A program made the position numbers and the translations under genes. The notes beneath the pieces were generated by a model. That model saw nothing but the letters and a program-made list of their open reading frames with translations. It had not been told where the DNA came from and ran no database searches. Below are positions 10,681 through 23,490 of a DNA stretch of 64,000 nt, piece by piece. The DNA comes from Ichthyophis bannanicus (taxonomy: Eukaryota; Chordata; Amphibia; Gymnophiona; Ichthyophiidae): positions 177,723,043-177,787,042 of the forward strand of contig CM066031.1 of assembly GCA_033557465.1 (NCBI GenBank), in the 5' to 3' direction. How positions within the stretch are numbered: position 1 is the stretch's first letter; each line of letters opens with the position of its first letter.

Positions 10681-13676
10681 TGGTTTTTTTTGTGTCTTAT
10701 TTTTTCTCTTGCCAATGTACTCGACAGACACTGTCAGAAGTTATCCTATCAATGGAAGCGATGACTTTGTCCTCACATTAATACGTGACACAGTATTCAC
10801 GCACAAGATGATCCACTATATGTTAATGCACCAAGCACCATGATGTGGGACATTAAATATTGCAAAGTCACCCTGTACCAGATGACCAACAGTCATGCAT
10901 ACATGATGTGGACATCCTTGCAAACTACACACAATCAGAAACAACTACAATGAAACATTCTCCACAGCAATCATGGTCACATGGGTTCCGGTCTGCCCAC
11001 CAGACCTTCTCACCACAACTGTAACACATATGTGCATGCTTGCTGCAGGATATCTCACACAGTAAGCCTCACCTACTAAAATGGCACACTCAGTAGAGAA
11101 CTGCTGTTGCAACTCATCTATCAGCAACATGATAATATAGAGGTTAACTTGTGTTGTGGGCAGCATGACCAATGCCGATTGTTTACATCAGAAATAGCTA
11201 CCCCCTTGCTGCCCATCAATGGTGTAGGGTGAAGGTACCCACCTAAGAGCCTTATAGCAGTTCCAGATGGAATGTTGTGGAATAACAGGACAAAAGGAGA
11301 GGTTTAATAACAGCAGTAGACCCCACCTGTGTGGGAGGTGCCTACTGTGCTCCACATACACCCTTTTCACCATCAGCACATAGCCCATGAGGAACAACAG
11401 GCGTGTTTTTCATACTCAGGGAATGACTGCAGCACATGATGTACTAAGATGCTGGTGTAGCTGATGGTATTGGTACCATTCAAAAACAAGTGCTGTCCAT
11501 AAAAAGAGATGCATTTATCTGTGTAAAACCAGGGAGCCTATGACAATAACATAATTGACACAATATGTAGTCTGAAAATATAGATATATTTATATTATAA
11601 GTGTAAACACAAACCAAAAAGAGAAATAATGTATCAAAAATAAAATAAGTGATTCCTCTCACATAAGGTATTTACACAAAGAAAAGAACACAAAAATACA
11701 AACAATAGCAGCTATACATTGCAGCATGCAGCTTTCAGGCACATTTCAGCAGGTAAGACATAGACCTATACATAAGGCACAGAGCCACCCATCACTGGGC
11801 TCAGGGTTTCACTGGGGGCCAGGTGGGGGCCCAGACACACCAGGTGATATTCACAAATATTTTTACAGGGAAGTGCATTCATTGGAGTGGTCATTGAAGT
11901 GCTGCAGCTCCCACAAATTGTAAACACAATGTGGGCCCTTGGATTGCACAGCAAACATATGTTCAACCAGACCTCAGAAACAATGCCCTAGAAATGCCCT
12001 CAGCCCCCCAGTGCCTTCCCAGATCTGTTGCAGCACCTATAACCCTTCATGACAGATGAGATTCATGGGCCTGTATGTTGATAGACCAACCCATATGGTA
12101 CACCCTGCTGCTGTGGGGTGACATAGGCAAACCTCATAAAGGTCTACTGTAACAGTCAATGACATATGCATGCATATGACATCATCATAAGTGCCTGTTA
12201 ATCCTTTTCCAAGGAATGGTGCAATCAGTGAGACCTAGACAACACAGAAGTAGTTGGTATGGCATTGACTATAACCACTATATTGTGGACAATGTGACAC
12301 AGGTTGCCCATCCAATTATACCTTCTCTGATGGGAATCACACCATGCTATGACACAGAGCACACATATTAAGTGTGAAGAGGCAGGCTACATCACTCCAG
12401 CAAAGGCATGTTGAGATGGATCTCTCACATTGATCGTACAATCATGACCTTGATCTAGGACCTTTTGGGGAAACGATGACATCCATTGTTTCATAGTGGA
12501 CATCATATGTCACACACACATTACTGAGATTAGAAGCATGCACAGAGAGAGGGTCACAGAGATGGCAAGTTGCCCATCTTTTGACAATGTCACAGAAACA
12601 CAAAAGGTCATGGTGAAGGTTTGACAATGGTCCTCAGCCTACATGGGACTATATATGCAATGGACCACGTAACAACCAACCTTATACCAACCACTACATT
12701 AGAGGACTGTGCTCATTTGAGAGGCATTGGTGACATCAGGAATGATTTTGTCATGTGTGCCCTTTGCAAGACATGATGTTCTGAATCCCACATCAACACA
12801 GTGTACTAGTAAAATGAAACATTGATAGATCATTGTAGATGTAATGGGACAGGGCATGTGTACTGCAGATCACATACATCACATGGCCCTTGGACAAGAA
12901 TTACAAGGTGAAATAGGGTGGTGGCAGCAGCATTGGCCCACACGATGTTGCATCATGTGTCACTGAACAATTGTGCCACCTCAATGCAATACTGCACGGC
13001 CACAGCTGTAGGGCATGGCTTGATGGATACAGAATTCATTTTCTCCATGATTGGAGCCTGTAATGTACATTCAGTATGCAGCTGGACAATAACAAACACC
13101 CTACAAGCCAAACCACAATGATCTGTTTTTAAAGTGTACCTATCCATGTCCATAAAAAGCATAGTCCAGGCACATTCCACAATATCATGACAAACAAATG
13201 GCATGTCTGGCACATTGTTGTTTATCTATACAATGCACATAATTGCAAGGAGGTGTATCATATGTGTCTTGGTCAGTAGTTGTTATGCCATTAGGCATTA
13301 GTCTAAATATTGTACATAAATGTGCCTGGTGATCAGGATCGGAGAGTTCAGCAAGAGATTTGGTTACAAATGATAGCATTGGTGGGTGCATGATACACGT
13401 CCACACCTGAAGATATTTTAATCTTTCACACAATCCCTGCTTGTGTCACAATTACAGGTAGTTGTCACATTCATAGGTTTTAATTTTCTATGCCCCACAT
13501 GGGGAAGGCTGACAAGAACCTATGTGTGTTACAGGTTTTATGGCAACAGTTATGAGAGGACACCAAGAGGATGTTGACATTTGCAGGACACTGTATGTTT
13601 TGTGAGGTTGTGTCTGCAAATACAGATATTTGTGGATATCACCTTGTGTGTTTGTGGACCCCTGGCGGCAGCAGAG
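10681..13676. other. Unassigned decayed sequence
   Basis: About 3 kb without a recognisable gene or repeat family. Short open frames on both strands show no motifs. Confidence 0.35.
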
Positions 13677-14600
13677 TCAGACGCTTATGTGTGACCAGCA
13701 CTCATGGCGATGATGAGGATGAGTGCTGTGTGGGTTTGCCTGGTGGGCTTGTTGTGGGCTCCATCCAACTGTCATGTGGAGCCAGTGGTTGAGGAGTGCC
13801 ACATTGGAGTCCACGGTCACTGCAATGTCTGAGAAGTGGCAGTGCGCCTCAACCATGGAGGCCATTGTCACAAACACAATATTCTGTGGGTCCCCTAATG
13901 TCACCGCCCACATGTACGGGGTCTGACAAGCAAAGTCAGCAGAGGTTGTGGATGCGTCAGTAGTCTCCAGTGCATATATGTACCCCTCAAACCCTGACAT
14001 GCTAGGGAGACTCTGGAGGCCACCACCCACATCTGCTGCAGACAGGAGTCCCTCATCTGTTGGAGGCAAGTGCATGGTGCTGCATGCTGCATCATGCTGG
14101 CACAGCTGCTGGTGGATAGGGCTGCAACCTGCATCTACCACGGCATGGTGAAGCACAATGGTACTGCTGTTATCCTCCACAGTTGCTGGGTGGATTGGGC
14201 TGCAGGCTGCATTGGTGGTGTCTGGTCGCAGCATGCCCCTGCTGGTGTGCCCAGATGGTTTGTGGCATATGGGGCTGCAGCCAGCATCCATGGTGGCATA
14301 GTGCTGCACCATGCTGCAGTATATGCATACACCCCCATGCACATCCTCCACCAGGATGTCTGTGGCCACCCCCACCTGACCCACCACATCCTGCTGGCCT
14401 GGTGGTGTCTGCAGCATGCAGGGCTGTCTCTCCTCTTCCTTCTACCCCTCTTCCGACATGGCTTCAGGTTCAGAAAGCTTCTCCTTCTCATGCTGGCTGC
14501 CACCAGGGGATACTGTGTCCACTGGGCCTCCATGGAGGTAGATGGCTGAGGATCTGTCCAGTTGAAACAGATAGAGGTCCATAAGCACAAAGACACATAA
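13677..14600 (-). pseudogene. Unrecognised repeat-rich open frame
   Basis: A 246-residue frame runs from 14417 to 13677. The same frame continues upstream of a single TAG to about 14590 with an acidic stretch (SEPEAMSEEG). Residues from the middle repeat a motif of the form (V/M)DAGCSPI(H/C) three times, with a period of about 75 bases or 25 codons, keeping frame. An AG preceded by a pyrimidine-rich run lies near 14565, so this could have been an exon. No family is recognised. An acidic, low-complexity accessory (Myb-like) protein of a Harbinger element is one possibility because a Harbinger transposase lies on the same strand at 3.8-4.6 kb, but that is speculation. Confidence 0.3.
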
Positions 14601-15164
14601 TTGTATATCAAGTCACATCCACTATATTACAGAAAAAGGAGTCGCATATTGTAAGCTACACTGTTACGTGGACACCATACAAGGGGATTGTATGGACAGA
14701 TGATGACTGTTTGCAATGTGAGCATACCTATCACACACACATACCCTGTGACACATGGGGTGTTGTCAGTTGCAGTAGTAGGGTCCACATAACATCAGAT
14801 ATGTGACATTCTGAAGTCATGTTTTGGTAGCATGCCCCCTGGACTTGATCCACAACACATATAGTGCTGTATGCTCACATTTTCATCCACAATTATGTTT
14901 GCTATGTGTGCATCTCCACGGGATGGGACAGCCATGTGATATTGTGAAACATATTGGCTTTGTATAGCTGTCCACAGTGTGGACACACATAACACATGTG
15001 TGTCCTAACATACTAATCAATAGCGGGTGAATGTCTGGAAAAGCACACAGTACCGTAGGTCAGATACCCCACATATATCATGGGTACTAGCATGTCAACT
15101 GGACATGGGTTTCATAAGCATACCTCATTTTGCTGCTGTTAGCACCTGTTTGCCCCTGTTTGCA
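14601..15164. other. Unassigned sequence
   Basis: Nothing recognised. Confidence 0.3.
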
Positions 15165-16479
15165 CACTGTATTCTCCTACACAGACTTCAGGAAATAGGA
15201 ATTATGGACACCATATTGCAGTGGTTCCGCTCCTTCTTAACAAACAGACAACAATTGATCCACACAAACACAGCAGCCTCCCCCCCCCCTTCCAACAACA
15301 TCAAGGAGTACCGCAAGGATCCACACTATCTGCCATGCTCTTCAATATATATCTACAACTACTCTGTCCAATAATACAAAAGCATAACATCAACTACCAT
15401 ATATACACAGATGACATAATGCTCTATGGACCAATCACTACCACCAACCCAACAAATAACCAACTATCAGACTGCTTTATAGAGATCTCCGACTGGCTGC
15501 AAAGGAACAATCTTACCATCAACGTCAAAAAAACTGAAGCCCTCATAGTAACAAAGGAACCAGACTTCACCCCTCCACCACACCTCACACTGGGAAACAC
15601 CCAAATAAAGATTCAACCCCAAATAAAATATCTGGGAGTCATTATTGACCAAGCACTAACGTTTACACCACAGATAAAAAAGACTGCAAAGACAATATTC
15701 CACAAAGCAAAAACATTACAACGGCTCAGACCGCTCATTACTCCACAAGACTTCAGGCTATGACGCTCCCCCACCTGGACTACTGCAATATAATTTATCA
15801 TGGACTTCCCGCAATTCACACCAACCCACTACGGACGGCCCTGAATACCACCGCAAGGATCATCCAAAAAGTGAAATAACATGACCACATCACCCCAGAG
15901 CTGAGGGAGCTACACATACTTCCACTCGAAGCGAGGATCAAATACAAAGCTGCCCTGCTTATACACAAAGCCCTCCATCAATAACAGACCTCCCACCTCC
16001 GCTCCCTTCTACCCCAACCCACCCACAACAGACCTACCCGTCAAACCACCAGCAACGTCCTTACCATCCCCTATGAACGAACAAAATATAATCAATGAAC
16101 CTGCAACAGAGCCTTTGAACTATATGCACCCTCCCTCTGGAACTCATTACCACGCCAAATCAGAAACACTACCGTCCTATCTGAGTTCAGGAAACAACTA
16201 AAAGCCATCCTCTTCCAAGAATACCTGGGACCAGAAACAGACAACCTCCACTGACATCCCACAGTCCCCACCCAAATCCCCAAAATACCATAGAAGAAAT
16301 CTATGTCTATTGCCTAAGTCTCTACTGGCTGTTTGAATTATAAATGTTGGCCCCTTGGTGTTGGCTCCCCCCCCCCCCCATTATACATTGATTGATGTCC
16401 ACCCCCCCTCCATGTTAACCCGCTTTGACCGGGTGAACAGTGGTATATAAATGCAGCTAAATAAAATAAATAAATAAAT
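15165..16479 (+). pseudogene. L2-like LINE, 5'-truncated: RT palm to 3' tail
   Basis: Reverse transcriptase remnant of a non-LTR retrotransposon. It starts inside the RT with LLHRLQEIGIM and LQWFRSFLTNRQQ, then changes frame near 15290. VPQGSTLSAMLFNIYL and the catalytic YTDD box follow at about 15395-15415, then the thumb (NLTINVKKTEAL, IKYLGVIID). The frame breaks at 15763. Homology continues through stops (PHLDYCNIIYHGLP, ITPELRELHILPLEARIKYK, SLWNSLP) to about 16255. The 3' end shows acccgctttgaccgggtgaa and (AAATA)n at 16418-16479. The 5' half, including the endonuclease, is absent, as is usual for truncated LINE copies. The tail matches the SINE at 6921-7200, making this family the likely partner of that SINE. 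Confidence 0.85.
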
Positions 16480-17213
16480 GACTATTGCACCTCACACATG
16501 ACTGGTTGGCATAAAAGATGACAATGTGCAATAAAACAGTCTCCATGAGCAGACTATGTACAATGAACATTGCATGACCCTGACCACATTGCAACATCAT
16601 CAACATCCTCAAACATTGTACCTTAACTGTTGTGCCCCTGCTGTCACATGCTTGTATGCATATGCATGAATGGGACAAAACATAATAACTGTTCCTCTCA
16701 TCAGAGGACCAAAGACATTACACAGACAGGGTCATAGATGCACCTCAAAGCCTGTTGTAAGGGGAGAGGAGGTGTCAAGGGAATCAGTCATGTAAGGTTG
16801 ACAGTGCCTATGTGTTCACAAACATACAACAGGTATCCCATGTTGAGGGAGCAAAGCATTATTTCAAATGGTGGGAGTGTGCCATATGTTGCACGTGAGG
16901 TAGCATCCTGCATGCTGTGCAGTCATGAGCTGTCATTGGTAATGTAGGACACTCACTTGGTCATGTTAGTGCTCTGAGGTGATCTAACAATGTGTTGGGG
17001 AGGGGGGAAGATGGTGCATACTGTATATTGCATTATATGCATTACATCTGATATCTCTGTGGGGACTAGTTAAAATTGTTTTGGTTTAGCATGTGCCATG
17101 ACATTGTGAGGCTATGAATGAGGTATCACTCATCTAGCAGCAATTAGCAGTGAGCACACACGATTCATCAGAAAAGTTATTGATAATCATCACTAGAGGA
17201 TAGCAACTTTGGG
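16480..17213. other. Unassigned sequence
   Basis: Nothing recognised. Confidence 0.3.
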
Positions 17214-17412
17214 CCGGAAGGACTGGGATTTCTAGTCCCACAGGTGCTCCTTGTGGTCTTGGGCAAGCCACTTAACCCTCCATAGCCCATGTTCCCTGTA
17301 AAATAGTTATCTCCAAGTTATAATGCCCTGTTCAATGTAATTTCAGTTGTTCAATGTAAACCGCACTGATGCAGAATAGCGCAGTATATAAGAGAATGTA
17401 AATAAATAAATC
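17214..17412 (+). mobile_element. SINE body joined to a different L2-like tail
   Basis: Begins within the SINE body (ggactgggatttctagtccc, then cttgggcaagccacttaacc). It matches the 6921-7200 SINE for about 100 bases, to ccctgtaa, then changes completely. The 3' part is the tail family with aaaccgcactgatgcagaat and gcgcagtatataagag before (AAATA)n, as at 10040-10255. The tRNA head is missing by 5' truncation. Confidence 0.75.
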
Positions 17413-18440
17413 ACAGTGACACAGTGTTCTGTCACACAAGGGATAGACTAGTGTGTACCCAGATTTATAAGACAATATTGATGTAGTGGGTTTGGAGAAG
17501 AGGGTGATGGCCAACATCAGTGAGTGTGTGTGCGTCTGTGTGGACCAACACATGTATGTACGCTCACAGGTGTTGGTGTTGAGGGATGTAGAGGTTCATA
17601 TATTATCTCACCTAAACTATTAGAAAACTGCACTGGGGATGTGAGCTGACAACAGCAGTCAACAATAGTAGCTGTGTGATTTATGTTTATGTGACACATG
17701 GCTGATGTGCAAGGAACGTCTGTACAGACACAGTGGGGGTGGCCACACCTGATTACCATCATCATTCTTAATATGTGAGAGAGGCTGATGCTGTTTGTGC
17801 AACCAAAGTTATCGCTACACATTGGTGACAGATGTTTGGATAAATGTCCCTAATCAACTATGTCTGGATCTGACAGCAACCCTGTTGGACATACTGCCTA
17901 CACAGGCAGATTATATGTGTTTGTATCTCATCACCAGAGACATGTGCATGTGGTTCTACATCACACTGCAATGGGACAATGGGAGTGTCATAACTATCTC
18001 ACAAGAATATGCTGATACCAGGCTGACAATGGTTTAGTATGCATCTGAAGAGGTGTGTGGCTGTAGCAGGGCAAGTATCATATCATTATCATGTGACATA
18101 CCTGATTTGTAGCCTCTGTCAATGGACATGTCAGAGATGACATGGTAATCTACATATGTACACACTGGAAGGGGGAGGGGATAGTTGTTTGCGGCCAAAC
18201 TCCCAGATGGCTAAATAGTTTCAATGAACACACGAACATCCGCCTAAAATGTGGAAGTCCTCAGACACTAGCCCATTATCTGATTTGCAAAGTGAATGGG
18301 ATAAACAGCTGTGGCAGCACATACATACTGTCTTCAATGTTGTCTGTTGTCACAAATTACCTCAAAATGGAGGTGAGGGAAACAATTTCAATAACAGACC
18401 TTCAAATCTTGGGTTGCAGAGACAGTTGATGGGCTGATGA
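17413..18440. other. Unassigned sequence
   Basis: Nothing recognised. Confidence 0.3.
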
Positions 18441-18515
18441 CAGCATGTTCACCTCCAAGTAAGCATGTAAGCTCCAAGTAAGCATGTAAGCATGTTCACC
18501 TCCAAGTAAGCTAGT
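18441..18515. repeat. Short tandem repeat of a ctccaagtaagcatgtaag-like unit
   Basis: Three to four imperfect copies of a ctccaagtaagc word in 75 bases. Confidence 0.7.
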
Positions 18516-18691
18516 GCAAAGCATTGGGGTGGCCAGCATGAAGTGGTGGATACACTCCTTAAGGTGGGTATGTGTTGTGTTGACTTGGACAAAGAAGAAC
18601 CAACAAGGCATGCGCAAACCTTTATGTAGCAAATATTTGCACCATCACAGTCTCTATACACCATCACATGGTATGTTCCTAGGTCAGCGTG
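18516..18691. other. Unassigned sequence
   Basis: Nothing recognised. Confidence 0.3.
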
Positions 18692-19262
18692 TTGTCATAA
18701 GTACCTAGAATTTTCCCCAGAAGACACAGGTTCCACAATGCTTGTATTGGGGCAAGCAGTGGATATTCTGGGTCCACTTTAATATTGTTTTATGAATCTT
18801 TCCTCCAGGAACTTGTCAAAACCGTTTGTTAAAACCTACTGCTCTAACAGTTTTTATTACATCCTCCGGTAGCAAATCCCAGAGTTTGATGGCACGTTGA
18901 GTCAAAAAAATATTTTCTCTTATTAGTCTTAAATAGGTTAACCTCTAACTTCACTGCATGCCCCCTAGTCTTTCTATATTTTGATGGCATAAACAATCGA
19001 TCTACGTTTACCCATTCCACTCCATTCATTAATTTATAGACATCTATCATATCTCCCCTCAGCCATCTCTCTTCAAGATTCAAGAGCCCTAACATTTTTA
19101 GCCTCTCTTCATAGGGGTTTCCTTCCATCCCCTTTACCATTTTGGTGTCTCTTCTCTGTACATTTTCTAATAACCCTATATCCTTTTTAAGATACGGCGA
19201 GCAGGATTGCACACAATAGTCAAGGTGCCGTCGCACCATGGAATGATACAGAGGCATTCTAA
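18692..19262 (-). pseudogene. CR1 3' fragment (C-terminal RT region)
   Basis: Minus-strand remnant of the CR1-A/B family. The frame 19257-18844 carries the segment after the RT core: MPLYHSMVRRHLDYC, VQRRDTKMVKGMEGNPYEER, LNLEERWLRGDMIDVYKLMN and YRKTRGHAVKL. A frameshift spoils the last block. The 3' untranslated part at 18692-18840 matches 32355-32470 of CR1-B (gacacaggttccacaatgct) but lacks its final ~80 bases. Everything upstream of the RT thumb is missing. Confidence 0.9.
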
Positions 19263-21240
19263 TATACTTTGTTATCCTTTGTTAGCTATGTCAATGCACC
19301 AGATCCATCCCAATTCAGTAGGCCTAAATTGAATTGTGGGTAAGACAGGCATTGAAGATGTGCATGTGAGGGTATTGGTGTGTTGGACTATCCACATACA
19401 GGCCTGCCAGCTATCCAAAGTAAGAGAACAGTCTGGACAAGGTACACACACAGCCATATCAGGGATGTTTTTGAGGACATTCAACACACCCGCCAACACA
19501 ATGATTGTAGCAAATATTTGTAGATAATGTGTTGCACATGACAATGTGTGTTGCCCATCATCAGTGCATGTGACCGGATATACCCAATATAGGCCACTGG
19601 CAACACTAGTGGAGAGTACATGGTGTATCCACCCACAAGAAGATACAACAGGGGGATAGTGACATGACCTGTACTGAGTATGTATGTATATTGCTCTCAT
19701 GATGTACACTTGACCATATTGTGCTGTGCTTACAGACAGCATACGTCATACATGGCTGACATGTGTAACACATACACTCATCATCCTCGGTGCGGCCTGT
19801 CTCATCCTGTACTTGCTGCACATATTCAGGCTGCAGGTGCCAGAGTTCCTGCGCCTTCTTGCGGAGGTTATCAATCTGTTGACAAAACAGCCATCGTTGT
19901 TTCAACATGTCTTATTGGCGATGATATCAGTCATAAATGTAACAAAGCTTGCAGCCCTTGGTGACACACAATTTGCTGATGCTGACCCAAATGTCACCTC
20001 TGAATATGTATGGGCATGGCACACGGCCAACATATGTTAAGTGTCCTATTTGCAATGTCAGCTGCTTATGAGATGTGTGTTAGCAGTGCTAATATGAGGT
20101 TATGTTTTCCAGTTGTCAGATGATGTTGACATTGCCATGGTGAGGTACATGTGCACAATGGACCACAGGATACAGGGGTGTGAGACACTGGCATGAGAGC
20201 AGAAAAGGGTTGGGCATGTACACAGCATGGCCATGATGCATGATCAGTACCAGGGAACAGTGTCATGATAATGCATGTCCTACAGTCATGTAACACTGGT
20301 GGTGTCAATGGCAGATGTGCTTTTGGAGGACCACTCCTTGCCATCCTGCATGGATATCAGCACAATATGCAATGCATGGATCCAAAGGAGCATCCAGCCT
20401 GATAATGTAACTGTCATGTTGCTGGACGGCATTGGCCAAGGAGTGGGACAAGGGGAGGTGGGTGTGTATGCATGGAGGAGCATGGCCATATCCCTGTGTA
20501 TTTATGTGGTGTGTCCTCTGGACATACTTCATATCAGACAGATAGATTACCATGCCATCGCATACACATATCAATTGCCATGTCATTGCAAAAACATGCA
20601 TGGCTCAAATATTCTGAAATGAGATGACAGGCATACCAGTTGTGAGTACAGTGTGTGATAGCACACATGGCATGGTGTGTTTTTCAGGTTTGAGGAATGG
20701 GCATTGTTATTTGGGGGAAAATTTTATATGGAGCAATGTTGATGTTTCTAACACCTGATGGTGTGCAACACCTGGCCCATGCACTACACAATGCTACACT
20801 AGACACAGACACTCATGTTCCAGTTGTTATTGACTGCGTCGATAGAACATACACACTGTACTGACAGTTTGCATTGGCAAACATGGTGGGACACGGAGAT
20901 GATAGGATTGGTGCACAGCATAGTCCAACACTATCGCATGGATCTGAGATTCACCAAAGTTCAACTGGGACAGCATAGTAACCACATACAAAAGGGTATG
21001 TGTAGGGGTGAAGTGTGCCCATTACAAGATGGTGTCTCCACAACCATGTCAGGAATGGTTGAGGTAAGATTGCATGGGGATATGTGTCCTGAACCTTATT
21101 TTATTACTACACCTTCCACACCCTGCCACCACCCTGCCAAATATTGTCAATAAGCACCCCCTGCCCCCCACATCGACCTCACACTTCTGCCACATATCGC
21201 ATGTGTTTCTTGGAGACAGTCATGGTAAGGACATTAGTTG
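19263..21240. other. Unassigned decayed sequence
   Basis: Several short open frames on both strands, the longest 156 codons, without motifs or consistent codon pattern. Confidence 0.35.
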
Positions 21241-21545
21241 GGCCCAGGGCCGGATTTACCTATACGCCATGTACGCCATGGCGTAGGGCCCACAGCTGGC
21301 AAGGGCAGGGCTGGATTTACCTATACGCCATGTACGCCATGGCGTAGGGCCCACAGCTGGCAAGGGCCCACAAAAATAGAAGTTAGCTTTTTTTTAAAAA
21401 TAAAATTTAAAAAAAACCTGCTGGCTGCCGCCGCGGGGCCCCCTCTGCTGCCACGGCAGCATGGACTGACCCGCGGGGGCCCCCTCTGCAAGGTCGATCC
21501 GTCCCTCCCTCCGTCCCTCCCTCCGTGCAGGCTGTGAGAGGCGCG
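21241..21545 (+). mobile_element. hAT-type MITE head, tandemly duplicated, with GC-rich flank
   Basis: The terminus-like sequence cagggccggatttacctata and the following ~60 bases (to cccacagctggcaaggg) occur twice in tandem, at about 21245-21305 and 21307-21367. A CAGGGCCGG-type start is shared with the hAT-type MITEs at 43384, 44038 and 53343. The rest (21410-21540) is GC-rich with a short ccctccctccgt repeat. The opposite terminus was not identified. Confidence 0.5.
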
Positions 21546-21559
21546 AAGGGAGCGTGTCT

Positions 21560-21937
21560 CCCTCGCGTCTCTGTTAACACCTCACTCACAACATAACACT
21601 CATGCTTTAAGCAATCACACTCATGCATGTAGACACTTCACGTCTATTCACACCATGTAATATTTATTACTCCATGTCAACTTGTATATACTTACCATGT
21701 ATTCTCTATCTACTCCGACCAAACTCAGCGTGTATATAGTTACTCTGTATTTGTATCGTTTAAAGATATTGCAACATGTAAATAGTTTCCCTATTTGGTC
21801 CAAGTTCTAACTCCTGTTATAATGTAAACTCAAACAGTCTTGACTGCACTGAGCTCTTGTTGTTGAATGTAAACCGCACTGATAACAAATAGCGCGGTAT
21901 ATAAGAATTGTTAAATAAATAAAAATAAATAAATACA
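21560..21937 (+). repeat. L2-like LINE 3' tail
   Basis: Ends with gtaaaccgcactgataacaa, tagcgcggtatataagaatt and (AAATA)n. Same family as 10040-10255. No coding part remains. Confidence 0.7.
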
Positions 21938-22269
21938 CACAGCAGTGGCAGAGTGATATTACGGTTGTCTTCCATGACATCTGACAAAAGGGCTACGTGC
22001 AGCTACTGCCACTGTTACTGGAATATCATCCCATGCATGCAATTTCTTCTGCATAGGCAGCTGCCTTGCCACTATACAGATTCTGGACTGCACTCACAGA
22101 CAACAACAGGGCACCTCCTTACCACTATATGAGCGCACACTCACAAAATGCATTAACACCTTGCACCAGCAGCCCTATGGCCTCCCATTGCAGGACACTA
22201 TCCTGTTGCTACTTGTGTATCACTACTATCACTGTCTGAGGCTCCCCTGTATTTACATCACATTGCGGA
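21938..22269. other. Unassigned sequence
   Basis: Nothing recognised. Confidence 0.3.
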
Positions 22270-22504
22270 TATCTAAATAGGCTCACTCTCCTCAAAATGT
22301 AGCCTTGTTCCTGCCCACTCCCCGCCCATTGACCCTAACTCTCTGCCCCGTGCACGCCTTCTCTCCACCCAAAAGGCACTTTATGCGGCTGGTGCCATTA
22401 GTGGCCGCTAAAGTGCCTTTGTGCACGTGGTAAGTGTGGACATGCACAGTTAGCACCTGCTAACAGAACACTTGCTGCTTTACTGCCATTTAGTAAACAT
22501 GCCC
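22270..22504. mobile_element. Harbinger-like element terminus
   Basis: The right edge reads TTTAGTAAACATGCCC followed by TTA (22505-22507). Its reverse complement starts GGGCATGTTTACTAAA, close to the GGGGTCTGTTTACTAAA terminus of the Harbinger MITE at 56231-56807, and TTA is the expected 3-bp target duplication. The base after it resumes an L2-like LINE reading frame, so this edge is a real junction. The matching left terminus was not found, so the size of the element is unknown. The left limit given is approximate. Confidence 0.6.
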
Positions 22505-22507
22505 TTA

Positions 22508-23490
22508 TGTGTTCTTGGAGTTGGTGTTGTACTGTTTTCTCAATCATTTTAGTTATGAAAGGCAGGCATGATATCAGCCTGTAGGAGTTAGGGTCCTTAG
22601 TGTCATGGTTTCTTCCTCTGAGTATCGGTCTTATGGTTGCTTTCTTTAGGCTAGGAGGTAGGTATCCTTGTGTTAGCGTTATTTGTGTGATATTCAGTAG
22701 GGCGGGCATTAGATGTTTCCTTGTCATCTTGATCCATGAGACCGGGTATGGATCCAAGGGGGAGGTGGATGTGTTGAGGTTTAGTATAATCTTTTCAAGT
22801 TTTTCATCAGTGGGGATGTGGAAAGATTCCCACTGTGTACTGCCTTTATTAGGGTTGGTTATTTCATTGAGTTGTTTCTTCTTCTGAATTGATTTGTTGA
22901 TGAATTTTAGTTCTAAATAGTCTGCCATCTCTGGAGGGTATAAAATGTTGTTTTTGTTTATCCCTGTGGGGTTCTTTTATTAGGGTGTGAATGATCTCAA
23001 GCAATTCCCTAGGTTTATTAAGTGAACCCATTACGAGGTTTGTATAGTATTCTTTTTTATATTTGTTTATTAGGTTGTGGTATTTGGTTTGCATGTCTTT
23101 GTATTGAACTTGATTTTCCTGGCTTTTCTTGTTTCGCCATTTCCTCTCAAGCTTCCTTAGGGTCCTCTTCATGTCGTTAGTCTCTTTGGAGTACCATGGA
23201 GCACTGTGACTTCTGTTTTTATGTATGCTTTTGTTTGGGACCTGCGCTGCTTTTTGTATTGTGTGATTCCAGTTGGCAATGATTGCTTCTGTTAGGTTTT
23301 GATCAAGTTGTGGAAGGACTTTCCATAGGAATTCTTCTGCGAATTGTTTGAATTTTCTTTTGTTTTCTGGGGTAGCTTCTTTTGATGTTATTACCGTAGG
23401 TGTTCTTATGTGGAAGTTAATCATGTAGTGGTCTGGCCAGGAGATTGGCATTGCGGTATGGTGGGTTTTGTGGCTTTGGTCCAGCAGCTG
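22508..23490 (-). pseudogene. L2-like LINE copy A, ORF2 central part (endonuclease end to RT fingers)
   Basis: Minus-strand continuation of the LINE whose 5' part is at 41389-43075. It starts at 23490 with QLLDQSHKTHHTAMPISWPD, which follows directly on DLIFVPK at about 41385 when the intervening 18 kb is removed. Next come the linker (HSAPWYSKETNDMKR, YKKEYYTNLVMGSLNK) and the first RT blocks (SPLDPYPVSWIKM, ATIRPILRG, YRLISCLPFITKMIEK). Two frames are used with a break near 22920. It ends at QLQEHI, cut by the Harbinger-like terminus. The rest of the RT was not found in the window. Confidence 0.85.

Noticed and set aside
19606..20040. Minus-strand Gln-rich frame and plus-strand Leu-rich frame considered as a Harbinger accessory protein
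   Set aside because: No motif in either, and each is the antisense of the other; no support beyond length.
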